Source: Nostoc sp. LPT (lineage in GTDB: Bacteria; Cyanobacteriota; Cyanobacteriia; Cyanobacteriales; Nostocaceae). From it: DNA of 64,000 bases. Of this stretch, positions 1-7,603 are shown piece by piece (the first letter of the stretch is position 1; each line of letters begins with the position of its first letter). The notes below the pieces were generated by a model. That model was not told the origin of the DNA. It did not search any database and saw nothing but the letters and a program-made list of their open reading frames with translations. Both the position numbers and the translations under genes were made by a program. Where the stretch lies: NCBI RefSeq assembly GCF_017115165.1, contig NZ_JABXKF010000139.1:123638-187637 (forward strand), read 5' to 3'.

Positions 1-56
1 AGGCGATCGCTTATGCTCAGGTTTGGGAGTGCTTGGAGAATTTCTTTAGTTTCCAT
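1..56 (-). CDS. Partial gene: second copy of the N-terminus of the 62-aa upstream antitoxin-locus protein
   Basis: The minus strand from 56 to the window edge encodes METKEILQALPNLSISDR, identical to the first 18 residues of the ORF at 984-1172. It lies inside the ~151-bp direct duplication (1-151 and 1117-1267). The rest of the gene lies outside the window, so whether this copy is intact cannot be seen. Confidence 0.6.
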   Translation of the reverse strand, partial: METKEILQALPNLSISDR

Positions 57-151
57 ATTAATTCAGAGAGCAACTTATATTACTAATGGTAGTGAAATTA
101 TGATAAGCGATCGCCTACAAAAATCTCCACAGTGCGTAGGTGAAGCCTGCC
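1..151. repeat. Direct repeat copy A (with 1117-1267)
   Basis: Bases 1-151 align without gaps to 1117-1267 at a constant offset of 1116, with about seven mismatches. The copy starts within the reading frame of the METKEILQ protein, crosses its start codon and promoter region, and ends in the GCGTAGGTGAAGCC interspersed repeat. The two copies flank the DUF433/DUF5615 pair. The left edge of copy A may lie beyond the window. Confidence 0.85.
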
Positions 152-244
152 GTTCGCGGAGCGTCTCGTAGAGAAGGCATCGCCTGCAAAATCTTCACCG
201 TGCGATCGCTACGGTAAGCTACACTAACAAATAATCAACTTAAC

Positions 245-607
245 TTATATCGGTAATCGCCTTATCCGGAAAGTTTCGTTACTGACAGAAATAATCGCCC
301 CTAGTTCTAAATCTGCCTGACATTCCCTTAAAACTTCTGTCAAACGCTCATTAATTGCGTTGTAATTTTCATTTCCTAATCTAAACAAAATTACACTGGG
401 TAAATTATCCCCACTAGTGGCTAAAAGTTGGGCAAAATCCAAGTCTACAGTTAATAAAATCCTCTCTTCTGTACGAGCTTTCACTAAAATCTGATCATCT
501 GGTAGTTTTTGCAATCCTTCATCGCGCAAATGTACCACATCATAACCAGAACTACGCAACCAAAACACAGTGCGTAGAGAAATTCCCATATCAGCTAAAA
601 ATTTCAT
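245..607 (-). CDS. DUF5615-family PIN-like toxin
   Basis: 120-aa protein with the pattern of DUF5615/Mut7-C-like PIN proteins: an N-terminal MKFLADMGIS with an early acidic residue, a middle DDQILVKARTEERILLT segment, and TVDLDFAQLL carrying paired acidic residues expected to bind metal. Family members are predicted ribonuclease toxins paired with DUF433 antitoxins. The gene starts 9 nt after the DUF433 stop, so the two are almost certainly co-transcribed and may be translationally coupled. Family assignment is confident; toxicity is inferred from the family. Confidence 0.8.
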   Translation of the reverse strand: MKFLADMGISLRTVFWLRSSGYDVVHLRDEGLQKLPDDQILVKARTEERILLTVDLDFAQLLATSGDNLPSVILFRLGNENYNAINERLTEVLRECQADLELGAIISVSNETFRIRRLPI

Positions 608-616
608 TTTACTGAA

Positions 617-847
617 TTAAGCGGTTTTGAAGGGATAAACCCGTTCTTGAGTTAACCAAGCTGCGTAAAGTAAAGATTGACGAATATCCTCTAGTTCTAA
701 ATCAGGATATTCTTCTAAAATCTCTTCTACAGATTTGCCATTAGCTACCAAATTAACCACCAATGAAACTGGAATCCGCATCCCGCGAATACACGCTTGT
801 CCCGCCATAATGCGAGGATCAAATGTAACTCTTTCCAAACCTAACAT
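617..847 (-). CDS. DUF433 antitoxin
   Basis: 76 aa with the DUF433 signature: RVTFDPRIMAGQACIRGMRIPV followed by EEILEEYPDLELEDIRQSLLYAAW, a winged helix-turn-helix-like fold. These proteins are the usual upstream partner of DUF5615 PIN-like toxins, which is exactly the arrangement here. The start ATG overlaps the stop of a frameshifted upstream reading frame (ATGTTAG), evidence that the upstream gene was once part of the same operon. Expected role: neutralise the toxin and autoregulate the promoter. Confidence 0.82.
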   Translation of the reverse strand: MLGLERVTFDPRIMAGQACIRGMRIPVSLVVNLVANGKSVEEILEEYPDLELEDIRQSLLYAAWLTQERVYPFKTA

Positions 848-1172
848 AAATTATTTTTTGTAATATCTTCTAGTTTCTCATAAATTTCCTGAGCATAGAG
901 GGGATGCCTCCAGTTCACCTCTGTACATAATTCTTTGAGTTGTGGAAGTCTTCATCTGGATAGTCACAAAAGTCTTCTCCTTCTCAGTCAGAGAATATAT
1001 CTAATTCACTACCAGGTGCATAGTCTACAATTGCTGTGATTGCGGCTAGTGCTAATTGGCGTTTTTGCTCATCTTTAGCTTGAAGAACCAATTGCAGGGC
1101 TGATTCAGCTATCTTCAGGCGATCGCTTATGCTCAGGTTTGGGAGTGCTTGGAGAATTTCTTTAGTTTCCAT
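841..1172 (-). pseudogene. Broken upstream gene of the DUF433/DUF5615 operon
   Basis: The listed 62-aa ORF (984-1172) ends in ...GSELDIFSD at a TGA. Reading through that stop in the same frame gives EGEDFCDYPDEDFHNSKNY, and after a frame change LPQLKELCTE and VNWRHPLYAQEIYEKLEDI, ending at a stop (841-843) that overlaps the DUF433 start. The composition looks like real protein throughout, so I read this as a gene of about 110 codons with one nonsense mutation and one frameshift. The alternative is a genuinely short 62-aa protein. The family is not recognised beyond a general resemblance to small cyanobacterial addiction-module proteins. Confidence 0.6.
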
Positions 1173-1267
1173 ATTTATTCATAGAGCAACTTATATTAGT
1201 AATGGTAGTGAAATTATGATAAGCGATCGCCTGTAAAAATCTCCACAGTGCGTAGGTGAAGCCCGCC
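1117..1267. repeat. Direct repeat copy B (with 1-151)
   Basis: Second copy of the ~151-bp duplication. It includes the first 18 codons and upstream region of the METKEILQ gene and ends at GCGTAGGTGAAGCCCGCC, after which the two copies diverge. Confidence 0.85.
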
Positions 1268-1445
1268 AAAGGCATCGCTCTCTTCTTACTCTGTATCCTC
1301 TGCATCTCTGTGGTTGGCTAAAAAGAGCGATCGCATAACCTACTTAATTAAAATACGTTCGCCCTAAACTCGTTTTGGAGTATCGCATTCCCCGATTTGC
1401 TGTAAGTGCGATATCTTGGGATTAATTAAGCGTCTAGACCTGACA

Positions 1446-1676
1446 ATGCCAAAGAAAATCAGGGAACTTAAACAAATGTTGGTAAGAGCGAATTTTACAG
1501 AAATTCCAGGTAAAGGAAGTCATACAAACTGGATACATCCTTTATATGCAGGAAAACTCACGGTTTCTGGTAAAGACAGTTCAGACGCGAAACGCTATCA
1601 AGAGAAAGACGTTCAACAAGCAATTCAAGAAGTAGAAGAAAAACAGCGAGAGAATCAAGAAGATGAGCAAATTTAA
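1446..1676 (+). CDS. hicA: HicA-family mRNA interferase toxin
   Basis: HicA-like dsRBD-fold toxin: MPKKIRELKQMLVRANF, then GKGSHTNWIHP with the catalytic-type His after GS, then the LTVSGK strand and a basic helix. The track starts at a TTG (1416); the ATG at 1446 gives the usual HicA start and about 76 aa, so I prefer it. The last 14 nt overlap the start of the HicB gene, the normal toxin-first order. Expected activity is ribosome-independent mRNA cleavage. The C-terminus is longer and more acidic than the shortest HicA proteins. Confidence 0.85.
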   Translation: MPKKIRELKQMLVRANFTEIPGKGSHTNWIHPLYAGKLTVSGKDSSDAKRYQEKDVQQAIQEVEEKQRENQEDEQI

Positions 1677-1881
1677 ATATCAAATGCTAATTCAATGGTC
1701 TGATGAAGACAACTGCTTTTTAGTCGGATTTCCCGATTTCCCTGGACAGCCTTTTCGGACACATGGCGATACTTATGAGGAAGCTGTTGCAAATGGTGCT
1801 GAAGCATTGGAGTCACTGATAATGGCTTATGAAGCCACCGGGGAAGCACTTCCAAAACCGACTGTTTGTAAGGCGGCTTAA
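1663..1881 (+). CDS. hicB: HicB-family antitoxin
   Basis: 72 aa with the HicB partial RNase H fold: YQMLIQWSDEDNCFLVGFPDFPG followed by HGDTYEEAVANGAEALESLI. The short C-terminus (GEALPKPT...) has no added helix-turn-helix or ribbon-helix-helix domain, so DNA binding, if any, would need another protein or the complex. It overlaps hicA by 14 nt, implying coupled translation. Confidence 0.87.
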   Translation: MSKFKYQMLIQWSDEDNCFLVGFPDFPGQPFRTHGDTYEEAVANGAEALESLIMAYEATGEALPKPTVCKAA

Positions 1882-1970
1882 ATGGGTAGTGCGTTGACAA
1901 AGTGACTTGCTTGTTTTGTCTTGTCTAACCTGACTTTATAAGCTAGGCGATCGTTTGCTTTTTCTTGAAA

Positions 1971-2043
1971 TGCGTAGGCAAAGCCCGCCGTACCCCTACG
2001 GGGAAGCAAGCTACACGTAGCGTCTGGTAGAGAAGGCATCGCC
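1971..2043. repeat. Interspersed cyanobacterial repeat
   Basis: TGCGTAGGCAAAGCCCGCC ... CTACACGTAGCGTCTGGTAGAGAAGGCATCGCC: the same family as at 131-183, 1247-1278, 12420-12560 and 62565-62600. It carries short internal inverted repeats (GTACCCCTACGGGG) and lies in the spacer after hicB. This repeat type is abundant in Nostoc genomes; function unknown. Confidence 0.75.
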
Positions 2044-2225
2044 TCTTCTTCTTTGTGTCTTAATGTCTTTATGGTTCATTAATAAACAATCTGGTAACAG
2101 AGAAAAACCAGTTGTAAGACGCAAAAACGTAGTGATGTGATTATACAAAACACCCCACTCCACATTAGCCTCAGCCAAAGTGAAATGAGGTGCTTTTATT
2201 ATTGGTAATTAAACAGACTTTAAAA

Positions 2226-2981
2226 TTAATCCAATGACTTGCCAGCTTTACTTAAAAGCTTACCCAATCTTTGAATTGGCCCCTTAAATCCCCTTGGGGC
2301 TTCAGTTGCAGCTTGTTGAGTTTGTTCACTCAGTTTTGTCAGCACCTCGGCAAAGTCAGCACCTTTAGCGGTTTTGCGCTTCAAGAGTTGCTTAAGTTCT
2401 TTAAGTCCATTAGCAACTTCTTGGAGATTCTCGTTTTCAGACTTATGCAATAAGCTGTACCACGTATCAATTGCACCTTGCGCCGCCTCAGGTTCAATTT
2501 TAGTCAAGTCTCCTTCAAGGGTTTCTATTACTGATTCTATGTATTCAATCTGTTCGCGGTCTTCCGCCTTACCTAGTGAAACACCTATATTGCGAAGTTG
2601 CTTACCCAACTTCTGTAACGGAGTTTTTAGTTCCTTATCAGTATCAGAAGCAACATTACTTGTTTGCTCACCGATTTCAGTTAGCACTTCACCAATTTCA
2701 TGACCTGTGGCCTTACCGCTTTTCACCAGTTGCTTGAGTTGCTTGAGGTTATCGGCAATTTCTTTGATTTCTGGCTCTTTAGTTTTGTGTAAATAAGTAT
2801 ACCACTCCTCGATTAAGCCAGTGGCAGTTTCGCTATCAAGAGCAGTCAAGTCTCCTTCTAGTGCAGAAACAAGTGAATCTAAATCCAAGTTATCAGCTTT
2901 ATCAGCTTTTTTAGCTGCTGTGCTTTCTTTCTTGGCAGCAGTTTCCCCTTGTTTACTATTGGGTTTTTGTTGAGAACTCAT
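2226..2981 (-). CDS. Two-repeat helical protein of unknown function
   Basis: 251 aa. After a Lys/Ala/Glu-rich, low-complexity N-terminus (residues 1-30) come two homologous blocks of about 105 residues, each LExLEGDLT...W(Y)xxLHK...ELKQL(V/L)K...EVLTxxxEQT...P(L/I)Q(K/R)LGK. The predicted structure is all-helical and very charged, with no signal peptide or membrane segment, so a cytoplasmic protein is likely. Single gene, about 340 bp from the kinase on one side. No family recognised; the internal duplication is directly visible. Confidence 0.7.
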   Translation of the reverse strand: MSSQQKPNSKQGETAAKKESTAAKKADKADNLDLDSLVSALEGDLTALDSETATGLIEEWYTYLHKTKEPEIKEIADNLKQLKQLVKSGKATGHEIGEVLTEIGEQTSNVASDTDKELKTPLQKLGKQLRNIGVSLGKAEDREQIEYIESVIETLEGDLTKIEPEAAQGAIDTWYSLLHKSENENLQEVANGLKELKQLLKRKTAKGADFAEVLTKLSEQTQQAATEAPRGFKGPIQRLGKLLSKAGKSLD

Positions 2982-3321
2982 GGTGTAATTTCCGTAACAA
3001 AATTAAATAAGTGTACAGGTATCACTTTATAAATACTCTACGGAATTGCCCTCATTCTTAGGTAAGACTTACGCACTATATAAATCTATAATTATGTATA
3101 TTAATAGGAATCAAACTTTTCAGACCTTTAGTGAAAGCCTAACGACAAGTAGTATTCACTTTTTCTGTAAGCTTTCCTATAGAGTAGCTGTTCTCGAAAC
3201 TAGGGGCTGATTGTAGCATAGGTGTAAAAGTACTAATAAATATTTCTACCTTTGAGCGAAATATAAAAAAATTATCGTCGTCTGACAGTGCTGTGTTGGG
3301 CTTAGAGTTCTTCTAGCTAAC
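2982..3321. other. Intergenic region, no gene seen
   Basis: A 340-bp AT-rich spacer between the end of the multi-GAF kinase and the start of the two-repeat protein. It contains the short motif AGACTTACGCACTATA, which recurs at about 23065, but I see no ORF, RNA or strong terminator. Confidence 0.5.
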
Positions 3322-6300
3322 TCACAGTTTGCTCGGAATTTGGATACAGAACTCAGAGCCATTACCAGGTTCAGAAACATACTTGAGTTGACCGCCGTGT
3401 TTTTCTACAATAATTTGGTAGCTAATAGATAACCCCAAGCCAGTGCCTTGTCCAGGTTGTTTGGTGGTAAAGAAAGGTTCAAAAATGCGCGATTGCACAA
3501 TCTCTGAAATTCCACAACCATTGTCAGCAATCGTAATCAGAACAGTATTCCCTTCTATGATTTCTGTACGTATGCAAATTTTAGGATTATTAATTATTTT
3601 TCCACTAGTTACTGAGTTTTCCAGTGCATCGATTGCATTGTTGAGAATATTCATAAACACCTGATTCATCTGGGCTGCATAGCAGACTACTGGGGGCAAT
3701 TCACCATATTGCTTAACTACCTCAATGGCAAAAGAATTAGTTTGTGGTTGCAGGCGATGTTGTAAAATTAGCAAAGTACTGTCGATACCTTCATGAAGGT
3801 CAACAGGCTTCATTCCTGCTTCGTCAAGTCGAGAAAAACTTCGTAACGACAAGATTAATTGAGAGATCCGCTCTGCCCCCATCTTCATGGAAGTCAGAAT
3901 TTTGGGCAAGTCATCACTAATGAAATCTAAATCCACTGCTGCTATTTGCTTTTGAATTTCTCCTGTTGTTATAGGATACTGTTTCTGATAAAAGCGCAGT
4001 AATTTAAATAAGTTTTCGCTATGTTCAGTAACATAAGTGATGTTGCCATAAATGAAACTGATCGGGTTATTAATTTCATGTGCTACACCAGCAACTAACT
4101 GCCCTAAGCCCGCCATTTTCTCACTTTGAATTAACTGGCTCTGAGTGTGCTGTAATTCTTTAAGAGTCTGGGTCAGCTCTTCTTTTTGATGTTGAGTTTG
4201 TTCGAGTAATTCCGCTTGCTGAAGTCCTACCCCTAACTGAGTACCGATCTGCATCAGCAAATCTACCTCATCTTCTTGCCAATCACGGGGTTTAATATTT
4301 TGATAAGCTGCTAGTAATCCCCAAAGTTTCTCACCTTGAAAAATCGGCACAATCATATATGCCCTAGCCTCCATTCGTTCAATCAAGGCAATACAAGGAA
4401 TAGAATCATCTGTGCTGTAAATATCCTTAATGACCAGAGTTTTACCATTAGCAAAGTTTCCTACTTGATTTTTTTGCAAGTAATCATCTGCATGGGCGTA
4501 GCCCGTCGTAGACATCGCGGGTACAATTTTCTTTACTGATGTCCAACCTTGGGCTAAAGACTCAGCAACAAATTCGCCACTCCAATCAGCTCGGAATCGA
4601 TAGATTGTCACTCGGTCAACTTCTAATAACCGTCGGACTTCTTCTGTACTAGTAGCAAAAATGGTGTCAATATCAAGAGAGTGGCGGATTTTCTCTACGG
4701 TTGCAGCCAGGGCCTTCTCTCTTTCGGCTGCTTTCCGTTCTCGTTCGGCGGCTTGAGCCAGTTTTTGGGCTTGCACCTGCATCTGTGTCAAGGATTCAGC
4801 TTGCTGTAATGCTACTCCCAATTGAACGCCAACTTGTGCTAGCAAGTTGATTTCTTCATCTTGCCAATAACGAGGCTGGGAGTTTTGATAGGCTACTAAC
4901 AATCCCCAGAGTTTTTCGCCTTGAGAAATTGGGACAAAAACTTCATTACGTGCATATTTACCTGCTTGTTTTCCTTGCACAAGTACGCGTTCTGTCACTG
5001 GCTGCGGCTTAACCATTGGTGTCCAGCCATCAACGATGGAATCAGCCACAAATTCCCCACTCCAATCAGGATAGAAGCGATAAATTGCGACTCGTTCCAC
5101 TTCTAATAGCCGACGAACTTCTTGAGTAGTGGTTTTAAATATGGCTTCAATTTCAAGAGACTGACGAATTTTTTCTACTGTGTGCGCCAACGCCCTTTGC
5201 CTTTCAGCAGCTTTACTGATATCTGCTGCTTGGATTTGCATTTGTTGGATAAATTCTGCTTGCTGCAAAGCTACACCTAGTTGGGTGCCCACTTGAGTAA
5301 GCAAGTAAACCTCATCTTTTTGCCAATCACGATATTCAGCATTTTGGTACGCTGCTAGCAAGCCCCAGAGCTTTTGACCGTGGTAAATGGCAACGATCGC
5401 ATAAGCTCTTGCTTGATATATCTCTAAAATTTTAATGTAGCAGTCACTAAAGCCTGAATTGTAAATGTCATTACAAATTCGATACACTTCACACTGAGTG
5501 AAGTTACCACCCTCTGTATCTTGTAAGTAGGTATCAGCGACTGGGGGGTTAGCTAAATCTTTAGTGCTACATTCGCTGACGTTCTCTTTCAATTCTGGCC
5601 GTTGCGACTGTCTCTCTATAAGGGAAACCCAACCCTCTGCGACTGATTCAAACACGAATTCACCACTCCAATCGGAATTGAAGCGATAAATAGCCACGCG
5701 ATCGGCATTTAGTAGCTGCCTAAGTTCTGCGGTGGTTGTGTGAAAAATACTTTCCAAATCGAGGGACTGACGAATTTTCTCAATGGTAATGGCTACGGTT
5801 TTCTGCCATAGGGCTGCTTTTTCTCTGGCTTTTGCTTGTGCTAGTTCTGCTGATTGTAGTTTGACTTGTTCCAGGAAATCTGATTGCTGTAAAGCAACTG
5901 CTAGATGTTCGGCGATTAATTGCACAAACTCAATTTCTGATGCTTCCCATTGTCGAGGATTACCACACTGATGAATACATAACAATCCCCATAAATCTTT
6001 ACCTTTGATCAAGGGGGCAGTTATATTGGCACGTACTTGGAATTTTTCCAGAATCTGGATGTAGCAATCACTAGCATTAACTTGATAAATATCAGCTATT
6101 GCTCTAATCCGACCTTGCTGATACAAGTGTGCGAACTCTTCGCTAAAGCAGTGGTCGCACACTTTGGCTGCTAATGCCGAATTCCATTCTGTTGCTACAT
6201 CTTCGTAGATAAATTCTCCTTCCCATGCCAAATCAGGATAAAAACGAAACACGCTAACCCGATCGCTTTTCAGAAGTTGGCGAACTTCAGTGACTGTAAT

Positions 6301-6462
6301 TTTGAAGATAGTTTCTATGTCTAGAGACTCCCGAATGCGGGCAATAACTCTAGATAAGGCTTTTTGTTGCTCATTCTGACGCAAGGAGAATGTCACGTCT
6401 GAATAAGATTCTTGCGGTTCTGAATTTGGTTGTGTGGGTTGAGTAGTAGAGGAGTTTTCCAT
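3322..6462 (-). CDS. Four-GAF sensor histidine kinase with candidate cyanobacteriochrome domains
   Basis: 1046 aa, soluble. GAF1 (about 35-195) has DHCF with Cys105 and SDCY with Cys133, 28 residues apart, plus RANITAPL and LWGLLCIHQC: the two-cysteine layout of DXCF cyanobacteriochromes. GAF2 (about 215-400) has DTYLQ.TEGG and GFSDCYIKILE with Cys341, like red/green types but Cys-Tyr instead of Cys-His. GAF3 (about 425-555) lacks the segment carrying the chromophore cysteine. GAF4 (about 590-750) keeps the fold with Cys690 shifted by one position. Then a coiled coil, HisKA (HEINNP, His795) and HATPase (NNAIDAL, DNGCGI, GTGLGLSI). Likely a light or bilin-responsive kinase; no response regulator is adjacent. 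Chromophore binding is inference. Confidence 0.88.
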   Translation of the reverse strand: MENSSTTQPTQPNSEPQESYSDVTFSLRQNEQQKALSRVIARIRESLDIETIFKITVTEVRQLLKSDRVSVFRFYPDLAWEGEFIYEDVATEWNSALAAKVCDHCFSEEFAHLYQQGRIRAIADIYQVNASDCYIQILEKFQVRANITAPLIKGKDLWGLLCIHQCGNPRQWEASEIEFVQLIAEHLAVALQQSDFLEQVKLQSAELAQAKAREKAALWQKTVAITIEKIRQSLDLESIFHTTTAELRQLLNADRVAIYRFNSDWSGEFVFESVAEGWVSLIERQSQRPELKENVSECSTKDLANPPVADTYLQDTEGGNFTQCEVYRICNDIYNSGFSDCYIKILEIYQARAYAIVAIYHGQKLWGLLAAYQNAEYRDWQKDEVYLLTQVGTQLGVALQQAEFIQQMQIQAADISKAAERQRALAHTVEKIRQSLEIEAIFKTTTQEVRRLLEVERVAIYRFYPDWSGEFVADSIVDGWTPMVKPQPVTERVLVQGKQAGKYARNEVFVPISQGEKLWGLLVAYQNSQPRYWQDEEINLLAQVGVQLGVALQQAESLTQMQVQAQKLAQAAERERKAAEREKALAATVEKIRHSLDIDTIFATSTEEVRRLLEVDRVTIYRFRADWSGEFVAESLAQGWTSVKKIVPAMSTTGYAHADDYLQKNQVGNFANGKTLVIKDIYSTDDSIPCIALIERMEARAYMIVPIFQGEKLWGLLAAYQNIKPRDWQEDEVDLLMQIGTQLGVGLQQAELLEQTQHQKEELTQTLKELQHTQSQLIQSEKMAGLGQLVAGVAHEINNPISFIYGNITYVTEHSENLFKLLRFYQKQYPITTGEIQKQIAAVDLDFISDDLPKILTSMKMGAERISQLILSLRSFSRLDEAGMKPVDLHEGIDSTLLILQHRLQPQTNSFAIEVVKQYGELPPVVCYAAQMNQVFMNILNNAIDALENSVTSGKIINNPKICIRTEIIEGNTVLITIADNGCGISEIVQSRIFEPFFTTKQPGQGTGLGLSISYQIIVEKHGGQLKYVSEPGNGSEFCIQIPSKL

Positions 6463-6547
6463 TCCCAGTGGAACTTTAAATATTGAAAGTCTTCTATTTC
6501 ATGATTCCCGTTGCGATCGCAAAGGTAACAGTTATTTCCTGGGAATG

Positions 6548-6727
6548 TCATAAAAAACAGTCTAGGGACACGATAGTATCCTTTTGACTCAATCTCAGGG
6601 GTTTAAAACTCAGAGGCGATAGCAATGTGTAGATTTTTTGCTCTATTTCCTCTATTGGCGGCATCGGTACTTGTTTTTGCTGCCGCAGGTCTGGATTTCC
6701 TGTTTGCGCTGGTCGTTTTCTTGCCAT
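6548..6727 (-). pseudogene. N-terminal fragment of an IS transposase
   Basis: A 59-aa ORF just below the track cut-off: MARKRPAQTGNPDLRQQKQV, then PMPPIEEIEQKIYTLLSP and FKPLR, resembling from memory the N-terminus of IS4-type transposases in cyanobacteria. After about residue 45 the sequence reads into the opposite IS end and stops. It lies between inverted repeats at 6563-6592 and 6795-6824, consistent with an internally deleted element. Confidence 0.6.
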
Positions 6728-6824
6728 GATGTATCTCTAAGAACATCATTATTCATGTTCCTAGATTACATCTTTTGCTTACTTTTTGCTTAAGTTGACA
6801 CCAATGGATAGTATCGCGTCCCTA
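6563..6824. mobile_element. Internally deleted IS (non-autonomous element) with terminal inverted repeats
   Basis: Left end TAGGGACACGATAGTATCC and the reverse complement of the right end TAGGGACGCGATACTATCC match at 17 of 19 positions; extended to 30 bp (both ending in TCAA) 24 of 30 match. The 262 bp between them holds only the start of a transposase reading inward from the right end. No clear target duplication is visible at the edges. Confidence 0.65.
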
Positions 6825-6959
6825 CGGGTGTACCTCACGCAAACAAAAATGCTATATATATTACTTTGTTAATTAAGTAATTATTCTGAATTTAGCAGAG
6901 GACATATTGTTGACTTGCCCTGTTAGAAGTAAGAAACCTTTTTAAAGTCGGATGAGTAT

Positions 6960-7364
6960 TCACTCCAAACTAATTTTCCACAACCCATCTAGCGGATTAG
7001 ACAGTTGGAATTGATTATCATTGCTACCGAGCCAATTATTGTCATACACCAACCCAACACTGAATGTTCTATTTAGAGGATATTGTCCTAGTTTTCCAAA
7101 ACCTTCAATATTCTTTGAGTCAGCGATCGCTTGCTGGTTCAACTGTATAGTTGTTTGGTTGCCGTCGTCAAAGTAAATTGTGGCTCGTTTGTTGTGAAAG
7201 CGCACCTGAACTTTGTAGACTCCACCAGTTGCATAGTAATAAGCTCTAGCAGGCAGCTTTTGACCATCAATATTTTGTCCTTTAAGCTCAACTGCCATAG
7301 CAGGACTGCATAGCAGCAACAGGACTGGCAAGATTAACCCTAAAACTTTCATTGGTAGTAACAA
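6960..7364 (-). CDS. Small secreted protein of unknown function
   Basis: 134 aa (130 from the second Met). Clear signal peptide: MKVLGLILPVLLLLCSPAMA, with cleavage likely after AMA. The mature part of about 110 residues is beta-rich (VYKVQVRFHNKRATIYFDDGNQTTIQL) and ends GLWKISLE. No cysteines occur in the mature part and no family is recognised. It stands alone between the IS remnant and ilvD. Periplasmic or extracellular location is inferred from the signal peptide. Confidence 0.7.
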   Translation of the reverse strand: MLLPMKVLGLILPVLLLLCSPAMAVELKGQNIDGQKLPARAYYYATGGVYKVQVRFHNKRATIYFDDGNQTTIQLNQQAIADSKNIEGFGKLGQYPLNRTFSVGLVYDNNWLGSNDNQFQLSNPLDGLWKISLE

Positions 7365-7568
7365 ACACTTTCAATCAACTATTTCTACTTTAAAACATAA
7401 GTAGAGCGACTTAAAAAAAGCAGACTATGTGAAGATAAGTAAATACGGGTCGTGATCGCAGGAAAAAACAAGAAGCATACATTTCCGATTTTGACATCCA
7501 GCGATCGCTAAAAGATGAAATAAGTTTCACAGCCAATGCTAGAAAGTCGTCTTTCCATACTCTTGTAG

Positions 7569-7592
7569 AGAGACGCGATATATCGCGTCTCT
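7569..7592. terminator. Perfect palindrome downstream of ilvD
   Basis: AGAGACGCGATA followed by its exact reverse complement, 12 bp downstream of the ilvD stop. A very similar palindrome (AGACGCGATTAATCGCGTCT) follows the gene at 21267-21704. It could act as a bidirectional terminator but has no long T-run here; the sequence is also a common cyanobacterial repeat. Confidence 0.5.
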
Positions 7593-7603
7593 AACCTTAC
7601 TCC

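Noticed and set aside
6625-6729. 34-aa very hydrophobic plus-strand ORF (MCRFFALFPLLAASVLVFAA...)
   Set aside because: It is antisense to the transposase fragment in the deleted IS; that strand gives the better-supported protein.
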